DNA of 29,125 nt from Priapulus caudatus. Its lineage: Eukaryota > Priapulida > Priapulimorpha > Priapulimorphida > Priapulidae. The translations under genes were made by a program, and so were the position numbers. The DNA is taken from positions 77,216-106,340 of the forward strand of contig NW_014577958.1 in assembly GCF_000485595.1 (NCBI RefSeq), in the 5' to 3' direction. Below the pieces are notes generated by a model. It made no database searches, was not told the DNA's origin, and saw only the letters and a list, made by a program, of their open reading frames with translations. Shown here in pieces: positions 18,945 through 27,764 of this stretch (positions are counted from its first letter, which is position 1; every line of letters starts with the position of its first letter).

Positions 18945-19664
18945 TACGGCTTTGCTCGCAACATCGCGCCACGATTCCCAGCTATGCCAATGTATGGGCA
19001 AATGGCGCTGCGACGTCGGTCGCCGTTGACTGCCAAGATATTATTTCTCGGCCGTTCTTATACGTTCAAATTGGAGCCGGGCAGGCTGACAGCACGCGTG
19101 CATGGTAAAATCTGATCTACATGCTTCACTTCGCTCGCAGCATCGCGCCACGATTCCCAGCTATGCTAATGTACGGGCAAATAACGCTGCGACGTCGGTC
19201 GCCGTTGACTGCCAAGAGAATTTTCTTTGGCCGTTGTTATACTCTCAAAGTGGAGCCGGGCTAGCCGACAGCACGCGTGCTTGATAAAATCCTATCTATA
19301 ATATCAGGAGTCTATCAAAATTTTGATAGACTCCTGATAATATTCACTTTGCACGTAGAATCACGCCCTGGGTTCCCCGCTATGACTATATTAATGAGAC
19401 TCGGGCGTTGGTCCCCGTTGACTGCCACGATAATATTCTTCGGCCGTTCTTATACGTTCAAACTGGAGCCGGACGTGCCGACGGCACCTGTGCATAGTAA
19501 AATCTGATGTACATAATTCACTTTGCTTGCAGCATCGCGCCACGATTCCCGGCTATGCTAATGTACATGTAAAAGGCGCTCCGACCTCGGTCGCCGTTGA
19601 CTGCCAAGGGAATTTTTTTTACGGTCGTTCCTATACGTTCAATGTGGAGCGAGTTGACAGCACG
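18945..19664 (+). repeat. Tandem array of ~179-bp GC-rich units, four copies
   Basis: The common segment tcgcgccacgattcccagct recurs at 18964, 19143, 19361 (diverged) and 19535. Each unit also carries gtcgccgttgactgccaaga, a ggccgttcttatac segment and ggagccgg...gacagcacg. The spacing of 218 between the second and third units is explained exactly by a 34-bp palindrome plus a 5-bp duplication. The array starts abruptly within the fifth 540-bp unit. It ends at 19664 next to a stray aactgcataatatagcttgc from the 540-bp unit. Confidence 0.9.
19299..19342. mobile_element. 34-bp perfect palindrome inserted with 5-bp duplication TAATA
   Basis: The insert is 19304-19337, two 17-base arms (tcaggagtctatcaaaa and its exact complement) with no loop. 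TAATA is duplicated at 19299-19303 and 19338-19342. Removing the palindrome and one TAATA makes the join between tandem units 2 and 3 align base for base in length with the join between units 1 and 2 (56 against 56 bases from gcacgcgtgc to the next tcRcg). The outer eight bases match the hairpin element at 4569-4670. Confidence 0.85.
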
Positions 19665-19689
19665 GTAACTGCATAATATAGCTTGCTTA

Positions 19690-20144
19690 TAAATGGAGCT
19701 TGATGGTAAATCTCTAAACGGGGTGGCCTGTATTCAAAATCATGATTGATTGGTATCCTAGAACGTGATTAAAGGCTTTTGTGTAGCAAGCGTATTAATA
19801 GGAATTTTTAAAAGAGTTAAAAACAATTTTAATAAATTACATAATTTAAAAAAATAGAAAGTTGATGAAAATTTTGTAATTCGTGTTGTTTGAACGCTTG
19901 GTGCTTTAATTTCGTTTGCTTGTGATTAGGTGCGCACATACATGTTTGCGTGTGCGCGTGTGTGAGCATACATACGCTAACTACAGAATGATTTTTGATA
20001 ACATTTATTTGCCCAAGCTTCAGCAAGGCGATGCATATCATAAAGCACGTATACAAAAGTATAACCATTACAATTATTTAAGCCTTGATTTTCATATACT
20101 ATGTACAAAAGCGAAAAAAAGCAGAAGTCATATATGTAACAACA
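19690..20144 (+). repeat. Right copy of the ~430-bp direct repeat
   Basis: Matches 15957-16367 from taaatggagcttgatggtaa to gtaacaaca. It is longer by about 44 bases, mainly through a GTGCGCGTGTGTG run near 19950 and an A-rich insertion near 20110. It is preceded by a 20-base scrap of the 540-bp unit, which implies array and flank were once contiguous. It is followed by a CGAA tetranucleotide run (20145-20158). Confidence 0.8.
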
Positions 20145-20164
20145 CGAACGAACGAACGCGGTAT

Positions 20165-20225
20165 AACAGAGTCACGTGACAACGATCATGTAGCGGAAGT
20201 CGTGCGGCACGTGACCACTCCTCAG
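20165..20225 (+). promoter_or_regulatory. Promoter-like cluster: two CACGTGAC E-boxes and an ETS site
   Basis: The perfect palindrome gtcacgtgac (20171-20180), a GCGGAAGT ETS-type motif (20193-20200) and a second CACGTGAC (20208-20215) lie within 45 bases, about 115-155 bases upstream of a possible first exon. Such clusters are usual at TATA-less promoters of housekeeping genes (USF/TFEB-type and ETS factors). Assignment is by motif only. Confidence 0.4.
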
Positions 20226-20252
20226 GATTAACTACATATCCAGCAGGGATCG

Positions 20253-20311
20253 TCAAACCATAGATATATACACACACATATATGTATATAATGTATATAT
20301 CTATGGTCAAA
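20253..20311. mobile_element. 49-bp hairpin with 5-bp direct repeats TCAAA
   Basis: Arms ccatagatatatac and gtatatatctatgg (20258-20306) enclose a CA/TA-rich loop of about 21 bases. TCAAA lies on both sides (20253-20257 and 20307-20311). It has the same layout as the TCAGGAG palindromes but different ends. It falls in the presumed 5' leader of the candidate exon at 20328. Confidence 0.6.
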
Positions 20312-20327
20312 CCACATCACAATTTTC

Positions 20328-20426
20328 ATGGACTCTGAGGAGGATGTCTGTACCTTTGCAACCTCGCGACGCTCCACCGCAGGTGTGGTCGAACCGAAAC
20401 GCATGTTACGTGTAAAGGCAAGCGAA
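20328..20426 (+). CDS. Candidate first coding exon of an unrecognised gene
   Basis: A 33-codon frame begins at an ATG 17 bases after the hairpin insertion. It reads MDSEEDVCTFATSRRSTAGV followed by VEPKRMLRVKASE, then meets a possible donor GCGAA|gtatga in phase 0, three bases before an in-frame stop. An acidic start followed by basic residues is usual for the N-terminus of a nuclear or cytosolic protein, and the promoter-like cluster 115 bases upstream fits a first exon. I do not recognise the family. No downstream exon is convincing; the best is an acceptor-like attacag at 21744-21750 followed by GTGAATCTGCGATCAGGCTC, open in the same phase. It may be a chance frame. RNA evidence would decide. 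Confidence 0.3.
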
Positions 20427-20432
20427 GTATGA

Positions 20433-22440
20433 CTTACATGGCTCACAAGTTATCAATACAGTACGTGACACGAAAAAAATCGATATTAAAGATATGTCCA
20501 AAAATTCAACAATTTTCGCCAATGCGCAATACGTTGAGAACGACACGCACACACGCCTTCTCAATTTACATATAGCATCGGCACAAACACGGTGCAACGC
20601 TTTCGTCCACACAGGCTACCGACTCATCCACATCAGTAAACAACTACATCCAATTAACGTCATCGCACGGCAATGTTTTATTTAGCTACGAGGGATACCT
20701 GTGGCACTTGTTTTTATCATTCAACAACAAATTGGAGGCAGATCCCTGCGTATTTTCACCCTCAAGCGCGTGCCAATTAATGCATTACTGGTAGATATCT
20801 CCATAGATATAATACAAACACAGTGTATTTGTATATAGCTTTGATATCTCGCACGCGCAATAAGTGCATCTAAAACCCGACGCGGAGACGTGATTGGAGA
20901 TAGCCGTGAACGAGCGAGAGTGTCCGGCACACCGCAGACCTCAATAAATGCATTCTTGGTATGACATCTTCACAGAGCAACAAGACGACTCGCGTCAGTC
21001 TACACAGACAAAACCTTGAGTTCACAGTGATCATGAGTAAAAGTCAGGCCAACGAGTTGTGCTCTAGAAATTTTCTATTTTCTGACGCTATTCTAGCGTC
21101 AATTTCCATCCATAGACAAATATGGCGAATTTTCGTACGATAACTTTTTTTACTGCTACTGACCGTCTACCTGCCTAGACTAGGCTAGCGTCAGATAATA
21201 AAAAAATTCGAGGACACAACTTATTGGTCTAGAATAAAAGTGCGCGCGCTACATATCGCTCTATATCTACACTAGAAAGATGCTAACACGGCTGAGTGTA
21301 CACACGCGAAGTAATTAATTACTACTAGTGAATATCGTACTCAACAAGAGAAGAACTACGTAGTCAGTATACGCTCTGGATTCCTGTTCTATGGGGGTTT
21401 GTAATACAGGTTCGCACACGCAATCAAACTGCGCACATCGGTCTCGTTTGCAAGCTCCAATTAACTAATTAGGGTGACGTCACGCAGGTATATGCAAACG
21501 AGGCATATCTTTCTGACGGTTCCAAATGACAGCATTATCAGAATAGCGTTATCAATGTGTACCCACTGCGGTGAAGTTGCGTGACGCTTCGCCAAGCCCT
21601 AGAACCTGCATTGATTAGGTGTAAATGCGATAGACCTTCTATCTGGGTAGATCCTGCTAGTATAATCATCGTTAGACTTTTGAGAAATTTGTGAGTTAGA
21701 GCCGATGACCGAAAACCGACGATATTCAGGTGTAGTTTCACTAATTACAGGTGAATCTGCGATCAGGCTCGGCAGCGGCGTCGCTGCTAACCGTCAACTC
21801 CAGCGGAAACGTGATATATTCATATTTACTTGATATTTGCACGAAAAGTAAGATAGCAAGAATAGTTCGTCTGCCTTCTCTCCCGCTGAAACAACCGTAC
21901 TCAACAACAGTGCAGTTTGTTTACGCAAGAGATGTTTCTGCATACATTGTACATTCGTGTGTGTGTAGCTAGATAGCTCTATCATTCAAATTAGGTGTGG
22001 TGAGATGTGAACGCTTACATTGTAGTCAAAGTATAACCCATGAAACCACACGCTTGTTGTGCGTATTGTGCTAAATATTATTTTATGATATTTCCTATAG
22101 ATATATTAGGTGAAGAATGAAGAATGAATATTTGCTTGTACGTATATACGACGATTAAAGCAATAGAAGCATTGTCGAGCATTGCACTTAGTCTAATGCT
22201 CAAGTTCTAACAGTGACAAAACTATATCCTGACACGGCCAAAGGGCGTCACAATAAAATCCCGTTGCTCCCCGTGTGCATCAAGACAGGATTACATTACA
22301 TTACACTTTATAACCTTCTTTGTCCCAAAATAAATAAGATAAATGCAGTGCCAAGTGCTGACGTGGGAAAACGACTTAGTTTGGTTATCACAAAAAACAC
22401 GTGACTGGTCCCCAAGCAAGCAGAATGCATTTTCTGGTGT
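20433..22440. other. Stretch without supported genes
   Basis: No confident exon. Noted items are a small perfect hairpin tgacgctattctagcgtca (21083-21101), whose arm recurs as ctagcgtca at 21183, and a palindromic cAMP-response-like TGACGTCA at 21475-21482. A CpG-bearing patch lies at 20850-20940. The open frames here are short and unlike known families. Confidence 0.45.
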
Positions 22441-22444
22441 TTAC

Positions 22445-22515
22445 CACACACCTATTACAGCTACAGTTAAAATTCTGCTCATCGTATATATTTCGATGAG
22501 ACATTCTGTTACATA
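22445..22515 (+). repeat. Diverged repeat, copy 1
   Basis: The sequence from cacacctattacagctacag to about tctgttacat aligns with 23905-23975 (cacacctattaaagttgcag ... catttcgctata). The shared core is cttctgctcatc / attctgctcatc followed by a TATATATTT stretch. About 70 bases are recognisable at perhaps 70-75% identity. Confidence 0.5.
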
Positions 22516-23315
22516 ATATACTATATTTTCTCTACGGCTTTGGCATCTGTAGCTTATAGTTAGTGGAACACGCGGTGAGACCCCCAACCCCCCCACCGCC
22601 GCGTGAAGGCAGGGAGCAAACAGTGATGCAAATGTATAAGTGTCTACGTCAAACCTTATGTGCTGGTTCTTGCGTCGAGGCAATATATATAAAAAGCGTG
22701 CCTGTGCATGAGATAACGATTTTACCGAAGTTTGCAATCGCGTGAGAGATGGAGCCGTCCCCGGGGAACACGCGTGCGTGCGTCTGGCAATTTTCAACAT
22801 TTACAAAACCATTATTTTATTCTTTATTAAAAATTCCATTTTCTTCTGCGTTTTTCGGGTTCCAAACTTGTATTTCCTCCTGCGAGAATACCACAAATCG
22901 AGCGAATACACAACTATAAAAAAAACCATAATTATATAAATACAATACGACGCACTGCGGTAATTAAAACTGAATTTGTGAAGACATTGGCGTGCGCGCA
23001 TTTTTACGACCTAGGGCACGTCGTAAAATGAATAAGATTAGTTCGCGAGACGAGGATGCCCTTGGGTGAAAGGAAAAACACAAAGAATGATGATCTTAGA
23101 AGTAAACCTTTTGAGATGACATTTCACTTAATCGGCTTAAATACAGCGTTGCAGAAGAAGGGGGGGGAATCTATAGTAACTGGTGGCTTCATCTGCGAAA
23201 GGGTTACTGTATATGTTACGCTACGGATGACGGCCTAACGCAGAGGCTGTTGCAAAAATGCAAAGATTTGTCACACGCGCTCAAGTAATTGTTTGGGGTT
23301 GAGACTAATTACGGC
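22516..23315. other. Stretch without supported genes
   Basis: No exon or RNA gene recognised. Short frames on both strands are AT- or GC-composition artefacts. Confidence 0.4.
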
Positions 23316-23360
23316 TAATTAATGTATTAATGTAATTAATGTATTAATGTAATTAATGTA
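23316..23360. repeat. 17-bp tandem repeat
   Basis: The unit taattaatgtattaatg is present twice exactly and then a third time in part, ending at gtaacg. Confidence 0.9.
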
Positions 23361-23796
23361 ACGCGAACTGTCATCGTGAATGAGTACATGTTTCTTGCTC
23401 AGTAAATATAAAAAACTACTCGTAATGTCAAAGCTGCTTTATAGAACAGTCGTTGATAAACATTCGGGTTCATATCTCAATTAGGCATTCGACGTATTTC
23501 GTAGATCCAACATTGCCCTTTCAGTGGCTCGAATTTCAAAGGGAAATGACACGGTGTCTAACTCCCTGTGTACTTATTCGAAAGTCGAAGTTGAAAATTT
23601 CAATTGCAATAATTTAAATACTGTAGAAATCAGCCATAGTAATAGCAGCACTAGATCCCATGTAGAAATAGAATAGAAAGCTTAAAACGACGAATTACGG
23701 TGACCTTTATTTCACCTCTGTTTGATAACATTGCTTTGATTTATAACGACTTCACAAGGCGGGTGGGGAGTCCAGATTGCAAAACAGCATATAAAC

Positions 23797-23908
23797 ACAC
23801 ACACACGCACGCATGCACGCACGCACCCGCACACACACGCACCCACACACACGCACACGCGCACACACCCGCACGCACGCGCACGCACGCACGCACGCAC
23901 GCACGCAC
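23797..23908. repeat. CACACG/CACG microsatellite
   Basis: Interrupted CACA and ACGC repeats of about 110 bases stand directly before the second copy of the diverged repeat. Frames through it are artefacts. Confidence 0.9.
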
Positions 23909-23975
23909 ACCTATTAAAGTTGCAGCCAGACTTCTGCTCATCATATATTTAGACGAAGCATTTCGCTATAGCGTT
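23905..23975 (+). repeat. Diverged repeat, copy 2
   Basis: Partner of 22445-22515. Here it follows the CACG microsatellite directly, whereas copy 1 follows only a short ccacacacc. The two copies may be remnants of one dispersed repeat that carries a CA-rich left end. Confidence 0.5.
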
Positions 23976-23984
23976 AACCATGCG

Positions 23985-24480
23985 CGTCGTCGTCTGCCGC
24001 GGCTGTCGTGCGCGCCGCAAGAACGTCGCCAGAAATGCTGTGCGCTTAGAAAATCTGCCGTGATTAGAAAACCGCGAATTATATTATATTTACGGCGGCG
24101 ACGTCGCTGCCGACAGCCGACGAACGCTGGGAGGTTGAAAAATATATCCGGCGAATTCGCGCGCGGGAAATTTTTTTAGAAGACACGCCGCAGCCTTTGT
24201 TCGCGTCTCTCCGATCGAACCCGCCGTAAGAGAATTTCCAGCGAAAAGCTTTCTGCTGCTGCAGCCCACCGCCTCGGTAAGGCCACGACGAGATATTTGC
24301 CGGAGAGATGCAGGCTTTCACGTGCCGCGCAACACTGAATGAAATGCAACGATATCGCGCAGTGCAAATGATTGAATTCCGAAAAAATGGAGGGTGGGGG
24401 GGGGTGGAAGGAAATTGAAAGACCGCATCACGTGCAGAAGGCGCGCACACTTCGAATTAGCTTTCCAGTGCGAGGCAGCT
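23985..24480. other. CpG-rich segment
   Basis: About 500 bases with far more CpG than the surroundings (for example cgtcgtcgtctgccgcggct and ggcggcgacgtcgctgccga). No protein family can be recognised in any frame: the longest plus-strand frame (to 24179) is arginine-rich and low in complexity. It might be an unmethylated promoter region; no linked exon was found. Confidence 0.4.
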
Positions 24481-25227
24481 TCGGTGGTAAGCGAATGATG
24501 GTATGTATAATCAGATATAATAATAACATGCCATGCATATAACGTAACGTTGGCGACGGGTTTCGGCTAGCGCTGAATGTTGCTGCTTTATTAACGCACA
24601 CGAAGGAACTACATTTCTAAAAATGAAATCCTTATTGCCCAGCATTTTTGCGTGGCTCCTGCAGACTAAGCTCATGGCTATGAACATGTTCGCTGAAGGC
24701 TCTCATTTGCCGTGGGAAGGGCTACGTTTCAGTCAGACTACAATTCAACTATTCGTCGCAGCATATGTCAGCAAAAGCCAAGCGTATAGAATCAAAATGA
24801 GAATAATATATAAGCACGAAGCGTGCAATATGTTTTAGAAATACGTAATAATCATCTGAACGTGTCCTCTGACTATATTAACTGCTCTAACATAATTATA
24901 CTGAGCGCGATGATGAGGTGTTATTACACCTTAACAAGACGCGTCGGAAAACTAAGCAATTTGAAAAAATATGCCACTGTAGATTCGTGTTAACATTAAA
25001 AATAATATGCTACATATTTTGTGAAAACATTCCACGAACTTTTATGCGGCTTTTAGGTGTTCTATGATAACCATAACATCAGAAACTATAACTTTGAACA
25101 GCGCAAAAACTTCTTGAGGAAACACATTTTACCGTATTAATCCACGAGATGCACATGCATTACTCAAGCAGATAAGGTCTATGTCCCCCTGACCTCTGTT
25201 TGACCTGGCTCGTTTAGCTATTTCTGA

Positions 25228-25270
<43 letters not shown>

Positions 25271-25636
25271 TATATATATAGTGTGCATCATGCTGTGCTT
25301 GGGTGATAGAACTTAGTTCATCATTCGTATCACCTGCCTGTTGACCACACACACAGCACGCTTAAGTTTATCTTATGTTCTTGGTGACAATATGAAGCCT
25401 ATAGCGCAGCAGACGGTGATCTTACTAGCTGTATGCATGCTGCATGCATACTGCCTTACACATCACCAGCTGCCCAGCGCGTTACTACTCTGTTCCTAAA
25501 ACGTGCCTCCCAGTGTAGCTTTGGTGTGCATTGCTCTCCAGCTGGTTTCCATGGAAACCGATTCTCGACCGATTCTTGTCCGCTCTCGCGACTACGTGGT
25601 CGAACGAGCATCGTCGCCGCAGCAGCGGACGCAACA
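24481..25636. other. Stretch without supported genes; (AT)n at 25221-25281
   Basis: No exon recognised. It contains a pure TA-dinucleotide microsatellite broken once near 25261. The nearest AATAAA on the minus strand downstream of the ASB stop lies at 24587-24592, which is distant for a 3' end. Confidence 0.45.
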
Positions 25637-25676
25637 ATAACATCAACAACAACAACAACAACAACAACAAAAACAA
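25637..25676. repeat. (AAC)n microsatellite
   Basis: About twelve CAA/AAC repeats with slight interruptions. Confidence 0.95.
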
Positions 25677-25761
25677 ACGACGCTAAGAACATTCCAAGCA
25701 CTAATCCCTGAACATCGTATACAACTACTTTGGTGATTGGTGGTGACCGGCGGTCGCCCCG

Positions 25762-25906
25762 CGTCACGTCCGCGTCACGTCCGGGTCATGGCCAGGTCAC
25801 GTCCATTGTCACGTCCGGGTCACGGCCAGGTCACGTCCGCTGTCACGTCTGCGTCACGTCCGGGTCATGGCCGCGTCACGTCCGCGTCACGTCCGCGACG
25901 TCACGG
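25762..25906. repeat. 12-bp GTCACGTCCG minisatellite
   Basis: About a dozen imperfect units of the form gtcacgtccgcg, with variants such as gtcatggcc and gtcacggcca. The array ends at cgcgacgtcacgg. Each unit holds a CACGT core. It lies 130-270 bases past the ASB stop codon and so probably in or near that gene's 3' untranslated region. Confidence 0.9.
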
Positions 25907-26031
25907 CGACGTTACAATGCGAGCGCGCGGCGGTCGAGCGGGCAGGAGGTCGGGTAGAGGCACCTCTCCTCCTCCCCCTCCTCCTCCTTCCCCTCTGCTT
26001 CTTCCTCCTCCTAACTCTAGCAACGTGTCTA

Positions 26032-26717
26032 CTACTTATCACAGGTGACGTCCTCCATCGTGAGGTAGCGCTCGAGTCGCGACGGCAGGCCGAGCGTGCG
26101 CGCGCGCCTCTCCACGTTGTGTGGCTGCATCGAGCGGCGGATGGCGCGCCAACACAGGTAGCGCAGCTGCGGCGGCCCCGTCCAGTAGCGCATCATCGCG
26201 TGCTTGATCTCCAAGAAGACGGGACCGAGCACGCGGAAGCAGCGCACGTGCCGGAACATAGTGCGCAGCATGTGCGAGTACATCGTCTGCGGATGCGCGC
26301 CCATGACGCGGCACAGCACCTCGAGCGTGCGCGCGCAGTTCTCGTAGCGCGTCTGATTGATGACGGCCTTCAGGTACCAGGCGAACGCCGAGTGCTCGGT
26401 GTCGTCCCAGTCCATCGACCAGACGAGAGCACCGTAGTTGATCAGCAACCGGGTTAGATCGACGCTGTTGTCGAGGCAACCGATACTGTACGCCAGCAAG
26501 GAGCGCTGCTCGCAGTTTCGGCAGTTCGGGTCGGCGCCGCTGCCCAGCAGAGCGTCGGCGAATGTTTTGGCAGCGTCGTAAGCACCGTCCTGCAGCATCG
26601 ACCTGACGTAGAGCAGCGCCGTGTTGCCGCCGCGGTCGGCCGCGCTCAGGTCGGATCCGTATTTGATTAGCAACTCGACGCCTTGCAAGATGGCGTCCTC
26701 GTGGTCGCGCACATTTC
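26032..26717 (-). CDS. ASB final exon: ankyrin repeats and SOCS box
   Basis: Acceptor on the minus strand is cgttgcag|GAAATGTG. The exon opens with the last two bases of a glycine codon split by the intron, then NVRDHEDAILQG. The ATG just inside the exon is in another frame, and the in-frame GTG at 26712 is not a start. GC content is much higher than in the neighbouring introns, as expected for coding sequence here. Stop TAG, followed directly by a second TAG. Confidence 0.92.
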
Positions 26718-27695
26718 CTGCAACGAAAGATTAAAGATAGAACTCTTGCGAACAATCGCCTAACGTTGCTAGACCTGCCTCGCTATTCTGTTCCACATCC
26801 TAAATGTTCTGGGGCTCTTCCTTCTGCCATATGGACACGAATAATATGTTTCTTTCTTCATACTCTTTCCGTCTTCCAAATTGGTATTCAGCCAACCACA
26901 GTAAGTTATGAGCGAGGCGTAAAATTCGATAGGACAATCTCAGCGAGCGAAACTAAGCTAATTACCCCGTGCTGGCGATGAGATAGTATACGGCTTCCTA
27001 ATGTAGCTGCTCGGATTCTCGAAAATCCCCACAAAATTGTTAACGTCATTAGCATAATAACACGGAGAAGGCGTGTACAGACTCGCACGCTAAATGTCAA
27101 CGGGCGCCGTGCTTCGAATCCATCATCGTGCCAAGTGTAGATTTACTAAGTACAGAGCTTTAATGTTTCAATTAATTATCTTATCGCGCGACAGCACCAG
27201 CAGCAGCAGCTGCTACTGACTAGTCGCGTTTCCAACTTCACTTCGCAAAACGACGCTTTCTAATCTCCGAATTCGAACATATAGCTAACGTGTTCTCGCA
27301 CTTTCATTTAAATTCGCTGCTCCGACAAATGTAGCAAACCCGGGATCACACTATTGCAGCATACACTTGCCCTATACCACACTATTGCAGCATACACTTG
27401 CCCTATACCACACTATTACAGCATACACTTGCCCTATACCACACTATTGCAGCATACACTTGCCCTATACCAAACCACCGCAGACCAGACCTACCCCAGA
27501 CCACACTATTGCAGTGAACACCTACATCAGATCACGTTATCTGTCACGGTACCTACCTAGCATGCAGATATGTAGAGGAGTGCGCCCATCGCAGTTCTGA
27601 GCGTTGGGGTCTGCGCCTGCCTCACAGAGCAGGTGTATCCATGGCACTGGGTTCGGGAGTGAGCAAGCCTTGTGCAGCGGAGTAGTTGCGTACTT
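26032..27695 (-). CDS. Ankyrin repeat and SOCS box (ASB) protein, C-terminal part, two exons
   Basis: Joining 27695-27557 and 26717-26032 gives the last 274 residues of an ASB protein, the substrate receptor of a cullin-5/elongin-BC ubiquitin ligase. Ankyrin repeats: residues 1-36 (TTPLHKAC ... GADPNAQNCD), 37-75 (GRTPLHIC ... GSDLSAADR), about 76-116 (GNTALLYV ... GADPNCRNCE), and a weaker one to about 147. A helical linker of about 80 residues follows. The SOCS box is at about 228-270: elongin box LRYLCWRAIRRSM and cullin-5 box LGLPSRLERYL, close to the usual LPLP form. The stop is TAG at 26034-26032. The first exon shown opens in the middle of an ankyrin repeat in phase 0, so at least one more exon lies upstream (rightwards), probably beyond 29125. 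The long plus-strand frames over it are antisense. Which ASB member it is cannot be decided. Confidence 0.9.
26718..27556 (-). other. ASB intron with 31-bp minisatellite
   Basis: 839-base intron between the two ASB exons, donor CTAG|gtaggt at 27556 and acceptor at 26718. Apart from the minisatellite near its donor end, I see nothing recognisable in it. Confidence 0.85.
27347..27533. repeat. 31-bp minisatellite in the ASB intron
   Basis: Four almost identical units containing cactattgcagcatacact begin at 27347, 27378, 27409 and 27440. Two decayed units follow to about 27533 (ccaccgcagaccagacctac..., then cactattgcagtgaacacc). The array stops about 23 bases from the ASB donor site. Confidence 0.95.
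27557..27695 (-). CDS. ASB internal exon: ankyrin repeats
   Basis: The acceptor is tgttttacag|AAGTACGC and the donor CTAG|gtaggt. The 46 codons from KYATTPLHKACS to PLHICML plus one base (phase 1) join exactly with the GA that opens the final exon, completing GNVRDHED. It holds one complete ankyrin repeat (TPLHKAC ... GADPNAQN) and the start of the next (GRTPLHIC). Confidence 0.9.
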
Positions 27696-27721
27696 CTGTA
27701 AAACAACGCCGTGATCAGCAC

Positions 27722-27764
27722 AGGTAGCTAACATAGGTAGCTAACACAGGTAGCTAACATAGGT
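27722..27764. repeat. 13-bp tandem repeat before the ASB internal exon
   Basis: The unit aggtagctaacat is repeated three times (middle copy ends cac) plus aggt. On the minus strand it lies 27 bases before the acceptor of the ASB internal exon, in the branch-point region. Confidence 0.9.

Noticed and set aside
16380-19664. CRISPR-like or gene array
   Set aside because: Units are 179 and 540 bases without the short repeat/spacer pattern, in an animal genome; frames are not conserved between units.
15957-20144. LTR retrotransposon
   Set aside because: Direct flanks are suggestive, but no TG...CA ends, primer-binding site, polypurine tract, target duplication or gag/pol similarity was seen, and the interior is tandem repeats. 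Kept only as a composite repeat.
23700-24179. 159-residue plus-strand frame through the CACG microsatellite into the CpG-rich patch
   Set aside because: Low-complexity first half, arginine-rich second half, no recognisable domain or splice context.
25730-26457. Plus-strand frames of up to 196 residues
   Set aside because: They are antisense to the GC-rich ASB exon or cross the CACGT minisatellite; the minus-strand reading has clear ankyrin and SOCS-box motifs.
26039-26755. 238-residue minus-strand frame overlapping the ASB exon in another phase
   Set aside because: Arginine/alanine-rich shadow of the coding frame; it also runs through the ASB acceptor site.
27080-27130. tRNA-like cttcgaatcc motif
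   Set aside because: It recalls a T-loop, but no acceptor stem, D-arm or anticodon arm can be drawn around it.
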